Shown: piece by piece, positions 1 through 12,300 of the stretch
Layout: the number at the start of each line of letters is the position of its first letter
How positions within the stretch are numbered: position 1 is the first letter of the stretch
Assembly (NCBI GenBank): GCA_008931825.1
Contig: QXVZ01022007.1
Coordinates: forward strand, 1 to 26,725
From: Phallusia fumigata
Taxonomy: Eukaryota > Chordata > Ascidiacea > Phlebobranchia > Ascidiidae
Direction of reading: 5' to 3'
DNA length: 26,725 bases
The notes under the pieces: model-generated
What the model was told of the DNA's origin: nothing
The model's database searches: none
What the model saw: only the letters and a program-made list of their open reading frames with translations
Position numbers and translations under genes: made by a program

Positions 1-135
1 TTTTTATTCTTGGGGCATTTTCATTAAGTTGTTGCGAACATTTAGTAATTATAAAGCGAATTAAACATAATACTGAAATTAAAAACATAATTTTTCAAAA
101 TTTTAACATTCTGTGTTGTGTATTTTCACCCACAG
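1..135 (+). other. 3' part of an upstream intron
   Basis: AT-rich sequence without a plausible coding frame, ending in a pyrimidine-rich tract and cacag at 131-135 that fits the acceptor of the first visible exon. It shows the gene continues upstream; no promoter or start codon is visible. Confidence 0.8.
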
Positions 136-376
136 GGAACGAACGATTCCCGAACCTACCCATGTCCGATGGGAACCTTCAATGCTTATGAAAACAAAGT
201 GTCGCCCGACGATTGCCTGGACTGTCCAGCAGGCGAGTTTTGCGGAAGCGATGGCCTGGACGCGTCTGAGGGCAACTGTTCTGCTGGACACTACTGCATT
301 GGCAGAAGCACGACCAGAACACCTGTTGATTCACCAGAAGGAAGCATTTGTCCTGCTGGATTTTTCTGTCCCGAAG
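136..376 (+). CDS. Exon 1: GCC2_GCC3 repeats (residues 1-80)
   Basis: Begins on a codon boundary after acceptor cacag and ends in phase 1 before donor gtgagt. It encodes C-P-M-G-T-F, then C-P-A-G-E-F-C, C-S-A-G-H-Y-C and C-P-A-G-F-F-C, three repeats of the family. The last base is the first base of a Gly codon completed in exon 2. Confidence 0.92.
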
Positions 377-3300
377 GTGAGTTTGCTGCCAGCTTAACCT
401 ATAGCGGTGATTACCCGTATGTGGGCAATGACGTGATAGCATAATTCGCTTGACCTGCTTGCTGAATCCAGCACTGTTTTCTATTGGATTTGGTAGGACT
501 GGCAAAATAGATAAATTGGACTTTGACAAAATGTTGGAAAAAGTAATTTGGAAAAAGAGGAAAAGAACCACCGTAGACCTGAAATGTGTAAAATGTTTAC
601 GTGCACGACCAAATCATTCTTTACTTTACGAAACAAAAGTTATTATTTTACGTTTTGTACTTCCAAGGTTCTGCGGCGCCGATTCCCTGCACCACAGGTT
701 ATTACTGCCCCAACGCAAACCTCTCAACCCCGTTCGCCGAATGCGCGCCCGGCTTTATATGTTTCGCCAATGCCACAACCGACAGACCGGACGGAAGCGA
801 CAGCACTGGCCGCCCGTGCCTACCAGGACATTACTGTCCCGCCGGGACCCAAGTGGAGAAGCGCTGCCCCAAGGGCACTTTCGTCACCAGCGATGGCAGC
901 GATGACGTCACCGACTGTATGAACTGTACCGCGGGTTGGTACTGCCCGGAAGACGGCCTGTCCGCACCTGAGGGCGTCTGCGACGAAGGATACTACTGCC
1001 CAGGCGGTGACGTCAGCAATCGGTCAATAGTTTGTGACGCCGGTCACTTCTGTCCGTTCGAATCGATCGAACAGCAGCCGTGCGAGTCTGGTTTCTACCA
1101 AGATACCCAGGGCCGAGCGTCGTGCAAGATATGTCCGGCTGGTTTAGTCTGCAACGCCACCTATGCTCCTGTGGTCAACCCTGCTCTCTACGTTTGCCCG
1201 GAAGGCTTCTACTGCCCAAATGGAACAAAATACGACCAGCAGTTCCCCTGCCCTGCAGGTGCGTGTTTTTGCATATGTTTTGAGCAACATCCTTTTTCAA
1301 GGAGCGATTGTAATGACTGAAAGAAGTTCAAAGATGCAGTTGGAGTGTTAGCGTCACTTATTTTTAAGTATCATCCGAAAAACACCAATTGTTACTAAGC
1401 GTTAATGTCGAGCTGAAAAAAACAAAAAACAAGCTGATTATGCAGCGTTTAAATCAAAGCTTTTCATTTACCAAGTTTATGTATTTTCTTTACTAAGCCA
1501 CGTCGAGTTTGTCGATTTTGTAGAGTTGGTGCTTTCATAAATAAACCTTGTTTTTGTCCCGCAGGCACATTCAACAACTTGACGGGACTGGATGAGGAAG
1601 GCAAGTGTATCCCCTGCACTGGTAGATACGCGTGCGATGAACCGGGTTTAGATGCACCTAAACGACTCTGCAGCGCTGGTTTCTTTTGCAAGTACGTGAG
1701 AATGCTGAGAGAGCTGATACTTTGCATGACTCTTGCATTGCTAGTGTTTATTTTCTGGTTGAGATTTAAAACTTTAGTTTGCAGACAAGCGTGCATATCC
1801 TCAAAAAGGCTTGAAATTTTGTCAAACTTACAAACTAAAGTACACAAGTAACTTTAACTTTTGAGAAAGATATGTATATATTTCGCCGAAATATATGCCG
1901 GTACTTGTGTGTAAAACACGTCTAAACGCTGGTGTATCCCTATTGTAATGAAATAAACATTGATACTGGTTTTACTCCTTCATGCACCAAGTTCCATCAC
2001 CGGTAGAGCCATATTAAATTATTATGTTTTTGTTCACCTTGATGTTCCTTCAACGTCCGTTCATTAATCTCACGACCAAGTTTGCATTTTCAGATCGGGG
2101 GCCAACTCTACAACTCCATCTCAGGGTGCTGACAAAGCTGACCGCTGTCCAGCGAGGTTTTACTGCACGGAAGGAACAGATCAACCGACCGGTTGTCCAC
2201 CTGGTACCTTCAGGTATATGCGTTTAAAAGCGCATAAAGACTTTAAAGGAACGGTTCTAGGGGTTATTGTCTTTAAAAGGATACTTTGACATTTTTCTGG
2301 GGGTACATAGAATCCGTTGCACTATTGTTTTTCAAAATTCGTGAAACATAGGGTTTCGTGTGCGTTCATTTGCCATTTTGTTTCACTTAACACCTTCTGT
2401 GACGTCATAGTTTTGTGACGTCAAGCTGTAATGTTGAAGTTCAGCAGGTTCTTCTTTGGATTGACGATATTAAAACGTTTATGATCCACCAATTTAACAT
2501 ATATATGTAATATGTATATGGTCTCCACTCGGCTTATTTGAAATGTTAATAACGTTTGTAGCAACACGCCGGGTTTGGAGAGCGAGGATCAATGCAGTAA
2601 CTGCACTGCCGGATTTTTCTGTAACGACACGGCCCAAGCTGATGTAAGCGGGATGTGTGAGGCCGGTTATTATTGTCCGATCGGTTCAACCCACCCTAGA
2701 CAGGTGAGCAAGAGAATTAGACTTCAGCTGGTTATATTTTATAAGGCCACGGGCTAAGAATATTCGAGAGGAAATGAATACGTGGTTCACAGTGTTTTAG
2801 ACTATTAATATGATTTTTGACTTTGTTTTGTTTCTCATCACGTTATCATTGTGAAAAACAATTTTACCCGTCGAAGTATTTGTATGTTGCTGTTTTTTCA
2901 CGTCTGCCTCCAAAATTCTCAGATCTCTTCATGGTTGATTATTATTCAAAAATCGTTGATCGATATTATGTTCATTGTACCAGGAAACCTGTCCCGCTGG
3001 TAGCTATTGTCCAGCTAACTCTCCCGAACCAACCAAATGTCCCGAAGCCTCGTACTCGAATGTGCCTGGACAGAAATCGCAAAACGACTGCACGCTTTGC
3101 AAGGCGGGTTACTACTGCGATCAGAAGGGACAGACCAACTTTACTGCGCCATGCGATGCAGGTAGGGACACTCAGATTGGTTTTACTGGTCATTAACAAC
3201 GTTTACACACAAAAGAAAACTCGCTATAAATCTGCATTTTTTAATGTGGAAGACTGCAACTTAATGTGGTTGAATAAAATGCTTGCGCGTATTTGATACT

Positions 3301-6300
3301 GGCATTTGTCCTAAAGCTTTAATGCAGGACAACGATAACGGCACACTCATATATCACAGTGCGCCATGTGATTTAATGTACATGAAGACTGGGTAAACTG
3401 AAGACGAAATATTGATCCATTGCTTACATGAGTTACAACTTTTTGAGCCTTTCCGTTTTGTTTTCGTGCTGGTCAACCACCTCCAGAACAGCTGCAATTA
3501 CAAACATTGAAAACTAAAGCGTTTCATCTTGTTTTGTCGCAGGTTACTATTGTCCGGAGGGAACGACCCAGTCTACTCAGGTCGAATGCCCGATTGGCTT
3601 CCAGTGTCCACAGGGATCTGCCAACTACAGCGCATGCGCAGAGGGCACTTACGCCCCCAATCCAAGGCAGTCGACGTGCGACCCCTGTCCTGCAACGTTC
3701 TACTGTGACCCCGCTGATGTCATCGCCGACGATTCGTCGTCACTCACTAAGCCCTGTCCAGCCGGCTATTACTGTCCTGAAGGCACAGGTACAGTTTTTG
3801 CGTTTTGCAGACGAGACATAAAAGCGAAGCCATGGCCGCAGGCACGTAGGGGCAAGAGGGTGCACTTGACCCCCTTGCAATTTTGAAAAATGTACTTTGA
3901 AATAAAAATTCTCATGATAAAATAGGTATCAACTCTGAGACGCGTCATAGAGAAAATCAGTGAATGTCTGAATATATACTTTATCCCGAAATCTCTCTAT
4001 GCGTCTATGCATGTATAAGGAATTGCTCCTACCTTGTAAAATTCCTGCCGGCGCCCATGATCAAAAATGTTTAAAATTGTGTCCGCGGTTTCCAAGGATT
4101 TTTGCACACTACTCTGTTTATTAACAGGTGTAAGTTGGCCAGCGTGTCCTGCTGGGTCGTTCTCGGATAAGGAAGGCTTGGCGAACGCCAGTCAATGCCA
4201 GCCCTGCTCGCCTGGTCAGTTCTGCAACGGCACCGCGCTCACCTCACCCACCGCCTTGTGTTCACCTGGTTATTACTGCACCCGCGGTGTAAACCTGCCG
4301 AAACCGGTACAAACCGGTTCTAGCTGCGACGCGATACCGGATGCTGTGTACGATAGCGTTGGAAGCATTTGCCCCAACGGCACATACTGTGAGGCTGGAA
4401 GCAGCACACCCCAGGTAGGACAATAAAAATCACCCTAGCTTACTTTGGAACTTTTCAAGTGATACAAAGTAATAATAAAAGATTTGGAACCACCGGTCTA
4501 CGTAAAACTCATGTTAACTAAACGAGCCGGCAATTGTCTATGTTTGTGTCGTCGACTTCAAACGTGCTTAACTTTCTTAGGCCTGTGATCCGGGATTTTA
4601 CAACGACCTCGACGGCCAGAGTGCTTGCAAGCCGTGTGTGCCCGGGTACTACTGTCAATCGGCTACTGTCTCTTACCTCGACTATCCCTGTCCTGAAGGT
4701 AACCAAGTTAATCTCGTTATATCTTGCGTAAAACCATGTGCAAACCCATTTCTAGGTCTCGGTCTTGCACTTTGCCTTAGTAGTCACGGCCTTTTGTGAA
4801 GGATCAATTTCCTTCGGTTATTCGTTTCCAAAAGGCCTGGCGTGCAAAGTTTTGCAGTAAAATTGTTGTTTAACCGAAACTAAAAAGTCCATCGCCGAAT
4901 ATGTTAAGAGACATCAGTCATTCTTTTTTGTTACTCTGCAATGAGTTGGCAACAGTTGTTGTCGAAAGGTTATGAAGACGTTTGGCATACACGTCAAAAT
5001 TTAAAACCTTTTGTCAGCATCTTTAAATGATTGCACCCAATATGTTCCCCTTTGCAGCTTTGCAGTAACACACCTCAACTTAATTTTCCACCAATTTTTT
5101 TTACAACCTAATTTCCACCAGGCTACTTCTGTCTGTCTGGAACGACCGACCAGGCGGAACACCCTTGTCCTGCTGGGACGTTTAACAACCAAACAACAGC
5201 AACCAACGATAGTTTCTGCGTTCCCTGCCCGGCTGGCAACTACTGTGATGGCGAGGCCAACACGGACGAAGGACGTCCATGCCAACAAGGTTACTACTGT
5301 CCAGGTAACGACATAGTTCGTGTTTTTACTATATTTTTGTACTTTGATGTGCCGTGCAGTATTACTTCGGCAAAAATGTATGACCTTTTGACCCCTGTCC
5401 GCCCTTTTGATCTGATTATTTGCATAATATTTGTGATGAAACGTCGTTTTTAAGCTGACCTTTGGTCTTCCCTAAACGAATGCTGATTTTGTAAACCTTC
5501 TGGCAAGCCGATGTCAATACCTTACGGTAAACCTCTGACACAAGTGTGTAAATCCCGATTGGATGAAAGTGTATTAAAACAAACACGGCATGTAATCGTC
5601 ATATATTTCAAACGTATATAATTCCACCTACGTCATTTCATATCAACAGCCGGATCATCAAGCCCCACCGAGCGGCCGTGCTTGGCGGGTAGCTTCTGTC
5701 CCCAGAGGTCGCCCCACCCCACACCGTGTCCAGCCGGTCAGTACTGCGACTCCGACAATCTCCCGGCCCCAACTGGCCCCTGCGACCCCGGCTACTTCTG
5801 CGCAGTAAACTCGACCTCACAAAATCCCGACCCCTGCAACAAAGGTCACTACTGTCCCAACGGCACCACGTCTCGCGTTGCTTGTCCAAACGGCACGTTC
5901 TACGATGACCCGATGCCCATTTCCAAGGCCGAGGACTGTACACCGTGTACACCTGGGAAGTTCTGCCAGGGTCTTGGCCGCACCACAGTGTCGGGTGACT
6001 GCGCGGCAGGCTACTACTGCCCCGAAGGCAGCTCGTCGCAATACCAAGCCCCGTGCCCGGAAGGGTACAAATGCCCATCCGGGGCGGGTGACAAGATTCC
6101 CTGTGACAACGGGATGTACCAACGCGACCCAATACAGCCAGAATGCGTTACATGTCCTGAGGGCACCTACTGTCCTATAGGTGGCCCTATTTCTGTGCCC
6201 TTCGCCTGTCCTGCAGGCAGCTACTGTCTGAACGGCACAATTCGTGAAGACCAGTACCTGTGTCCCGCTGGCAAATACAACAGCAACAACGGTAGTACTT

Positions 6301-9300
6301 CCATCAGTGCTTGTCTTCCGTGCAAAGCGGGCTTCTACTGTCAAGCTGAAGGGTCGACAAGTGAAGAAGGTCAAGGTTCGTGCACCGCCGGTTATTACTG
6401 CCTGAGCGGGTCTGATTCGGCGGAACAAATCAGCTGCCCGGAAGGCTTCTATTGTCCAGAGGGTAGCGACTGGCCATTACCGTGTGCCAAGGGCACTTTT
6501 ACATCTTTGCCGAATAGTCCGAACGCCAGTTACTGTACCCCGTGTCCAGCTGGAAAATACTGCGCCTCAAATTCGTCTGTTCTGCCTGATTGCCAGGCTG
6601 GGTACATCTGCACCGGGGGCTCCGACACCCCGACCCCTAACGACCCCAGTATGGGTTACCCCTGTCCAGCGGGTTTCTTCTGTCTGGCTGGCGACACATT
6701 GGAGCGGCAGTGCACTGCGGGTAACTACCAACCACGGTCCGGCCAATCAGATTGCCTGCCTTGTCCCAACGGCACCTTCTGCGACTCGGTGAATATGACG
6801 GCCGGTATTACTTGTCCACCAGCTCAATACTGTCCTGGTGGCGAAAGCAGCGGGCGCGATTGTCCATCGGGAACTTACTCGAACCTCACCGGTCTCTCTA
6901 GCGCGAGCCAGTGTCCACAATGTCCCGCCGGAAGGTATAGTTGTAAAAAACTTTTTTGTATTTCTAGTTGCGCTTGTCATCATCGTGCACTTTGTGTTAA
7001 TGTTGGCGGCTGACGTAAAATCCGTTGACGTCAAAGCGTCGTGATCGCGTAAACAGCTTCTTACGTCATGGCGCGAAATTGTTTCGAAGCTCTGATTTTA
7101 AAACTGTCTTTTTAATTTAGATACTGCACAAGCGGGGAAAAAAATCCCCAACCTTGTAATGCTGGATTCCTCTGCAAGACAGGCGCAACGGGTCCTTCGC
7201 CGGCAAACGACCCGGTTACAGGAAACGGGGAATGTCCAGTGGGTTACTACTGTCCGGAAGGTAAATACAACATTGTGTGTAAGTTTGCGTACATGCATTT
7301 AATCTCTATTTACTTTTCCAAGGTACCAAGGCTGAGGTGGCTTGTTCCGCGGGAACCTACAACCCGAATTTCCGCGGGAGAACGGCAAATGACTGCCTTC
7401 CGTGTGAGGCGGGCATGTATTGCAACGCTTCGGGATCAGGTGTTGTGACGGGAGAGTGCGCGGCCGGCTACTACTGCCCAGCAAGTGCCAGTATCTTGGA
7501 CCGACGACCGACAGGCTTCGAGTGTCCACCTGGCAACCGCTGCCCACAGGGGAGCCCAGCCCCGGAACCGTGCCTAGCAGGGGATAAGCTTGAATTATGC
7601 GAGTTGACGCTATACCTCACTTTACTCCAAAATATTACCATAGTGCAGGGACGGGAGAACTGCGACTCGCCGACATGATTTTTGTGGCTCTTCTAGCTGA
7701 ACAGTAAAATCCCAAATTGATAGAGAGTTGTTACCTTACACTAGAAGTGTGTTTCATTTATTAGTTTGTTCATTACAAAGAATCAAATCGAAACGATTTT
7801 TCGGCAGTTGCAAAGGCGTATTCTGTTATAAAACTTTACAGATCGAAGTGCGCATCAAAGTGTGTTGTTATTAGCCGGAAGATTTGTGTAAAACTTGTAT
7901 TGTTTATTGTTTATCTGTATTTACACTACCGTACAAACTGGTTTTCCAAATCGCTAGTGTTTGTGGTTTTCGCAAGCGACTCTGCCATTGATCAAGGCCA
8001 CCCCTGCCATATTGTATCAGTACTTTTCTGAACCGAGCTTTTCTTTCGTCAGGAACTTACCAAGCTCTGCAGGGTCAGGAAACATGTGACCCATGCCAAC
8101 CCAGGTTTTACTGTGTTGCCAACTCGACCACCCAGGAACCGTGCCCCAAGGGTAGTTACTGTGGACCCCAGGCATCGGCCCCGCAGACCTGCCCCAACGG
8201 AACCTTCGGTAACCGGTCGCAACTCGAAAGTCCTTCGGAATGCACTTCCTGCCCACCGGGGTCATATTGCATTGACGGAACCATCACAGGTACGTTATTT
8301 GTTTGTTATTGTGGCAATATTTATTGATCGCTGATTCGAAATTNTAGCAGGTGATAAGCTTGAATTATGCGAGTTCACGCTATACCTCACTTTACTCGAA
8401 AATATTACCATAGTGCAGGGATGGGAGAACTGCGACTCGCCGACATGATTTTTGTGGCTCTTCTAGCTGAACAGTAAAATCCCAAATTGATAGAGAGTTG
8501 TTACCATACACTAGAAGTGTGTTTCATTTATTAGTTTGTTCATTACAAAGAATCAAATCATAACGATGTTTCGGCAGTTGCAAAGGCCTTAAAGAGCGCA
8601 AGGTTTAGAAATCAAAGTGCGCATCAAAGCGTGTTGTTATTAGCCGGGAGATTTGTGCAAAACTTGTATTGTTTATTGTATCTCTCTTGACGCTACCGTA
8701 CAAACTGGTTTTCCAAATCGCTGGTGATTATGGTTTTCCGCAAGCGACTCTGCCATTGATCAAGGCCATCCCTGCCATATTGTATCAGTACTTTTCTGAA
8801 CCGAGCTTTTCTTTCGTCAGGCACTTACCAAGCTCTGCAGGGTCAGGAAACATGCGACCCGTGCCAACCCAGGTTTTACTGCGTTGCCAACTCGACCACC
8901 CAGGAACCGTGCCCCAAGGGTAGTTACTGTGGGCCCCAGGCATCGGCCCCGCAGACCTGCCCCAACGGAACCTTCGGGAACCGGTCGCAACTCGAAAGTC
9001 CTTCGGAATGCACTTCCTGTCCACCGGGGTCATATTGCATTGACGGAACCATCACAGGTACCTTATTTGTTTGGCGATATGCGTTGAAAACAATATTTAT
9101 CGATCGCTGATTCGAAATTTCCTTTTTAATCTTCAACTTGTTGCCGTTTATTAGCATTTTCACTGTTGGTAAAAAAGTTTCCGTTTCAGCTTTTAACAAC
9201 GTATTAAACCCAACAATGTGACAATAAACCCAACTTTAACATATTTAGTATTTACACAATAAAACACTTTTCTGACAATTTTTCCTGACAAAGCTCTTTT

Positions 9301-12300
9301 TCGCCTTTTCATGCATTTTTTGCTCTTTACAGCCCCTTGTGCGCCCGGATATTTCTGCATCAGCGGCAGCAACACTCCCACGCCTGACGGTTCGAATCCC
9401 ACCAGTGGAGTGCTCTGTCCCTTCGGATATTACTGTGAGGAAGGAACCACAGACCCGCAGCCGTGTCCAGATGGCTCAGTGATAACAGTGGAGGGCGCTA
9501 CCTCTCAAACGAACTGCTCGCAATGCCCAGCCGGTTATGTATGTGCCGACGGCTCCGTGCCCGTAAACTGCAGCGTCGGTTTCTACTGCCCTTACCTGCA
9601 AAATATGACCGCATGTCCGCCAGGTATGGGTGTGCGAAATGTAAATGCAATCTTTGGGGTCGGCGTTTTAAATGTTTGGTAACGAATTATCAGATAGTGT
9701 GTGACAAACATTCGCAATTGTACGGGAACGGCTGGTTTGGTAGGCTTGTTTTTGTAAAGGTCAACAAAACATTTTGCCATTGCTATACAGTTGACATTCG
9801 TTCGATCATTAAAATTAAATTTAGTGTTTTTTAGACTCTTGATATTTTTGCAACATTTTTTAAACTTCTTGAAAAAATTAAAAGCTCTGGCGTGCTACGA
9901 AAATATTTAAATTTGTAAATGTTTTTTTTTAAACTTTTTTGTAACTAAGTCGGGTCGTTTTAACAACGTCACGCCGTTTGTCCCCAGGCACGTACTCAAA
10001 CACTCTCGGGGCCCCAGACAGTTCAACGTGTCACCCCTGTCCGGCCGGCTACTGGTGTCCGAACGAGGCCACCGTCGACCCTTCGCAGACCCCGTGCCCG
10101 GTGGGTCACTACTGTGACGTAGGCACGGGCGGTGGACCCCCGATTAACGCAAGTTTGAACCCCATCCCGTGCTGGGCCGGTACGTACAGAGATGAAGTTG
10201 GGGGAAAAAGTTCGGCCGATTGTAAAAACTGCTCAGCTGGGTTTTACTGCCCTCAGTCGTCGACCGTCTGCTTCAACTGCACAGATGCCGCCGTCAAAGG
10301 TATTTTTATGTGTTTTCGTTACGTAAACGCGAATGTGAATAGTTTTCGAAGGTTTAGTTTTTGGCTAAGCTTTGGAGATCAAGTACAAATTGGGTTTCGA
10401 TTTCGCAAAAGCAGTTTCCAGTGGAGAACTCGGATTTATGCAGCTAGCACTAACCATAGAGGATTTTCTTGTGAAAATCATTTTGTTATTTTAGATATTT
10501 ACTAATATATATTCCAGATTTTATCAACAACCTAATTTTTTGTACTTAATGCGTACCTGGGTATTTTCAAAGTTAAAAAATGTATTTCCAACCAAAGTAT
10601 GCTTGCATAGGTTACCAAAATGTGAAATTATATGTACAGATTTTGCTCGAATGACATTAAGATTTTGATACATTTACATGGACTTTTCACGTGTAGAGAA
10701 AGTATATAATAGCTCACAATATCTAGCTTACACTAACTTTATCACTGCAGGAATCGTGTGCGAGCTCGGTTCCTACTGTCCAGCAGGGAGCGTCATGCCA
10801 TCCCCGTGTGAAGCGGGTTTCTACTGTCCGCAAGCTTCTGTCCAACTTCCATGCCCTGCAGGTACAAACTACTCGCTAGTGTTTATTTTCCACAGTTTTA
10901 GCGGATTTACTCCATAACTGTTCAAATCTTAACCACTTGCAGTGACAATAGGACACATTTGTTTTTTTGTCACATATCTTACTTAAAAACATAAAACTGC
11001 GCTTAACTATCAAAGACTGACGTTGAAATTGCAATTTCAGGAAGCTACTGCCCACAGAATTCCAGCCAACCGACACCTTGTTCTCCGGGTCACTACTGTC
11101 CCGTGAACTCCATCAAGGAAAATCTGTGTCCACTCGGGTACAAGGAAATCGACGGGTCTCTCCGCACCACACTGGAGGATACTTGCGAAGCGTGCGCTCC
11201 TGGCACATACGGAGCTGATGTTGACAGACAGGTACTGTAAACTTGCTTGGTAGTACGATTTTAAACTAGAACAGTTGGGCAAAAACGGTCTGTTTACAAA
11301 TTGCCTTTCTCCAACTTTACCCGATAACTAAGCGTACAGGCTGGGTGATTTTTCGAAAAATTGGTTTTAAGATTGTTGAAGTGAAGAATAAAACCTCATA
11401 AACCTGTTGGTTTGGAAAATTAGTCTGTCCTCTGGTTTGGGAATGGAAACTGCTTAAAAAGTCCCAAATGTAGTAATGACTATAGCATTTCCGTTTGTAT
11501 CATATTCACATTTAAAACTTATACCCTTGTAGAACTGCACACAATGCAGAGCGGGCGTGGTTTGTCTCTCTGGCGCCACCACCGACCAGCCGCTCTCCAA
11601 CAACGCCTCGACGAACGTCACCAACTCGTTTCCATGTCCACCCGGCTATTACTGCCCGGCCGGATCAACCGAACCTACTCCATGCCCAGCTGGAAGCTAC
11701 AATCCCAATGAGTTCGCTGAGTCTTTGGCTTCGACCTTCTGCATTCCCTGTGCTGTTGATTTCTTCGGCCCAACTGCGGTGAGTGTATTTTAATGGGTTT
11801 GCAACATTTTTTGTTGTTTAAAGGTGTTTAGAACGGTTGCCTTGGCTTTGCTAAACTTTATTCTGACTAGATGTTGAGCCTAATTTTTAACCCTGTTGGT
11901 TTTACATTTTGTTATCATTGCCATGTAAGTTAATTATTTCAAAAGCTGATTCTAAATAACTTTGGGAACGCTAAAAATGCAAAACCGCTTTAAATGTTTC
12001 ATTCCCCATTTGAACAGACTTTGTGCGCTTCTTTTGGTTGCGCTTTTGTCTTCGATGCCAGTTGACCATGCCAAGTTAAATAGACTCAACCCAAAGTAAA
12101 TACTTAAAACTGGTATTAGGCCAGAGTTTGTGACAGCAAGAAAACACTTAGTCCGTGCAGCTCAGTTACGAAAACATCAGTGCAGGTCCGTCATCTCACG
12201 CCCGTCATTTTACCCCATGGCATGTCATGTCAATCTTGACATCATTCTCACAAAGACAGCCAGTGTGCGAAGGTTTATATGTTTATATTATTTCTGCAGG

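Larger units (their letters stand above)
7575..9119. repeat. Tandem allele-like duplication across the N at 8344
   Basis: The stretch 7575-8343 and the stretch 8345 to about 9119 carry the same end of exon 13, intron 13, exon 14 and start of intron 14. In the first 170 bases of the intron I count 5 substitutions; further on there are small indels and a diverged patch (near 7827-7850 versus 8588-8620). The junction is exactly the N, so two unmerged haplotype contigs are more likely than a real duplication. Confidence 0.85.

Noticed and set aside
450-922. Plus-strand open frames of 151 and 124 codons overlapping exon 2
   Set aside because: They are in other frames of a well-supported exon and cross its acceptor without any domain signal.
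1692-1695. Alternative donor for exon 3 at 1696
   Set aside because: It would end in phase 0 and shift exon 4 out of its C-P-x-x-F-Y-C frame.
5638-6428. Long open frames on the minus strand (164 and 203 codons) opposite exon 11
   Set aside because: They lie antisense to a clear repeat-coding exon and show no family resemblance. They reflect the Cys/Gly/Pro codon bias of the plus strand.
6935-7013. Continuation of the exon 11 reading frame to a stop at 7013
   Set aside because: Past the gtatag donor the repeat pattern ends at once, and exon 12 joins in phase to complete C-P-A-G-R-Y-C.
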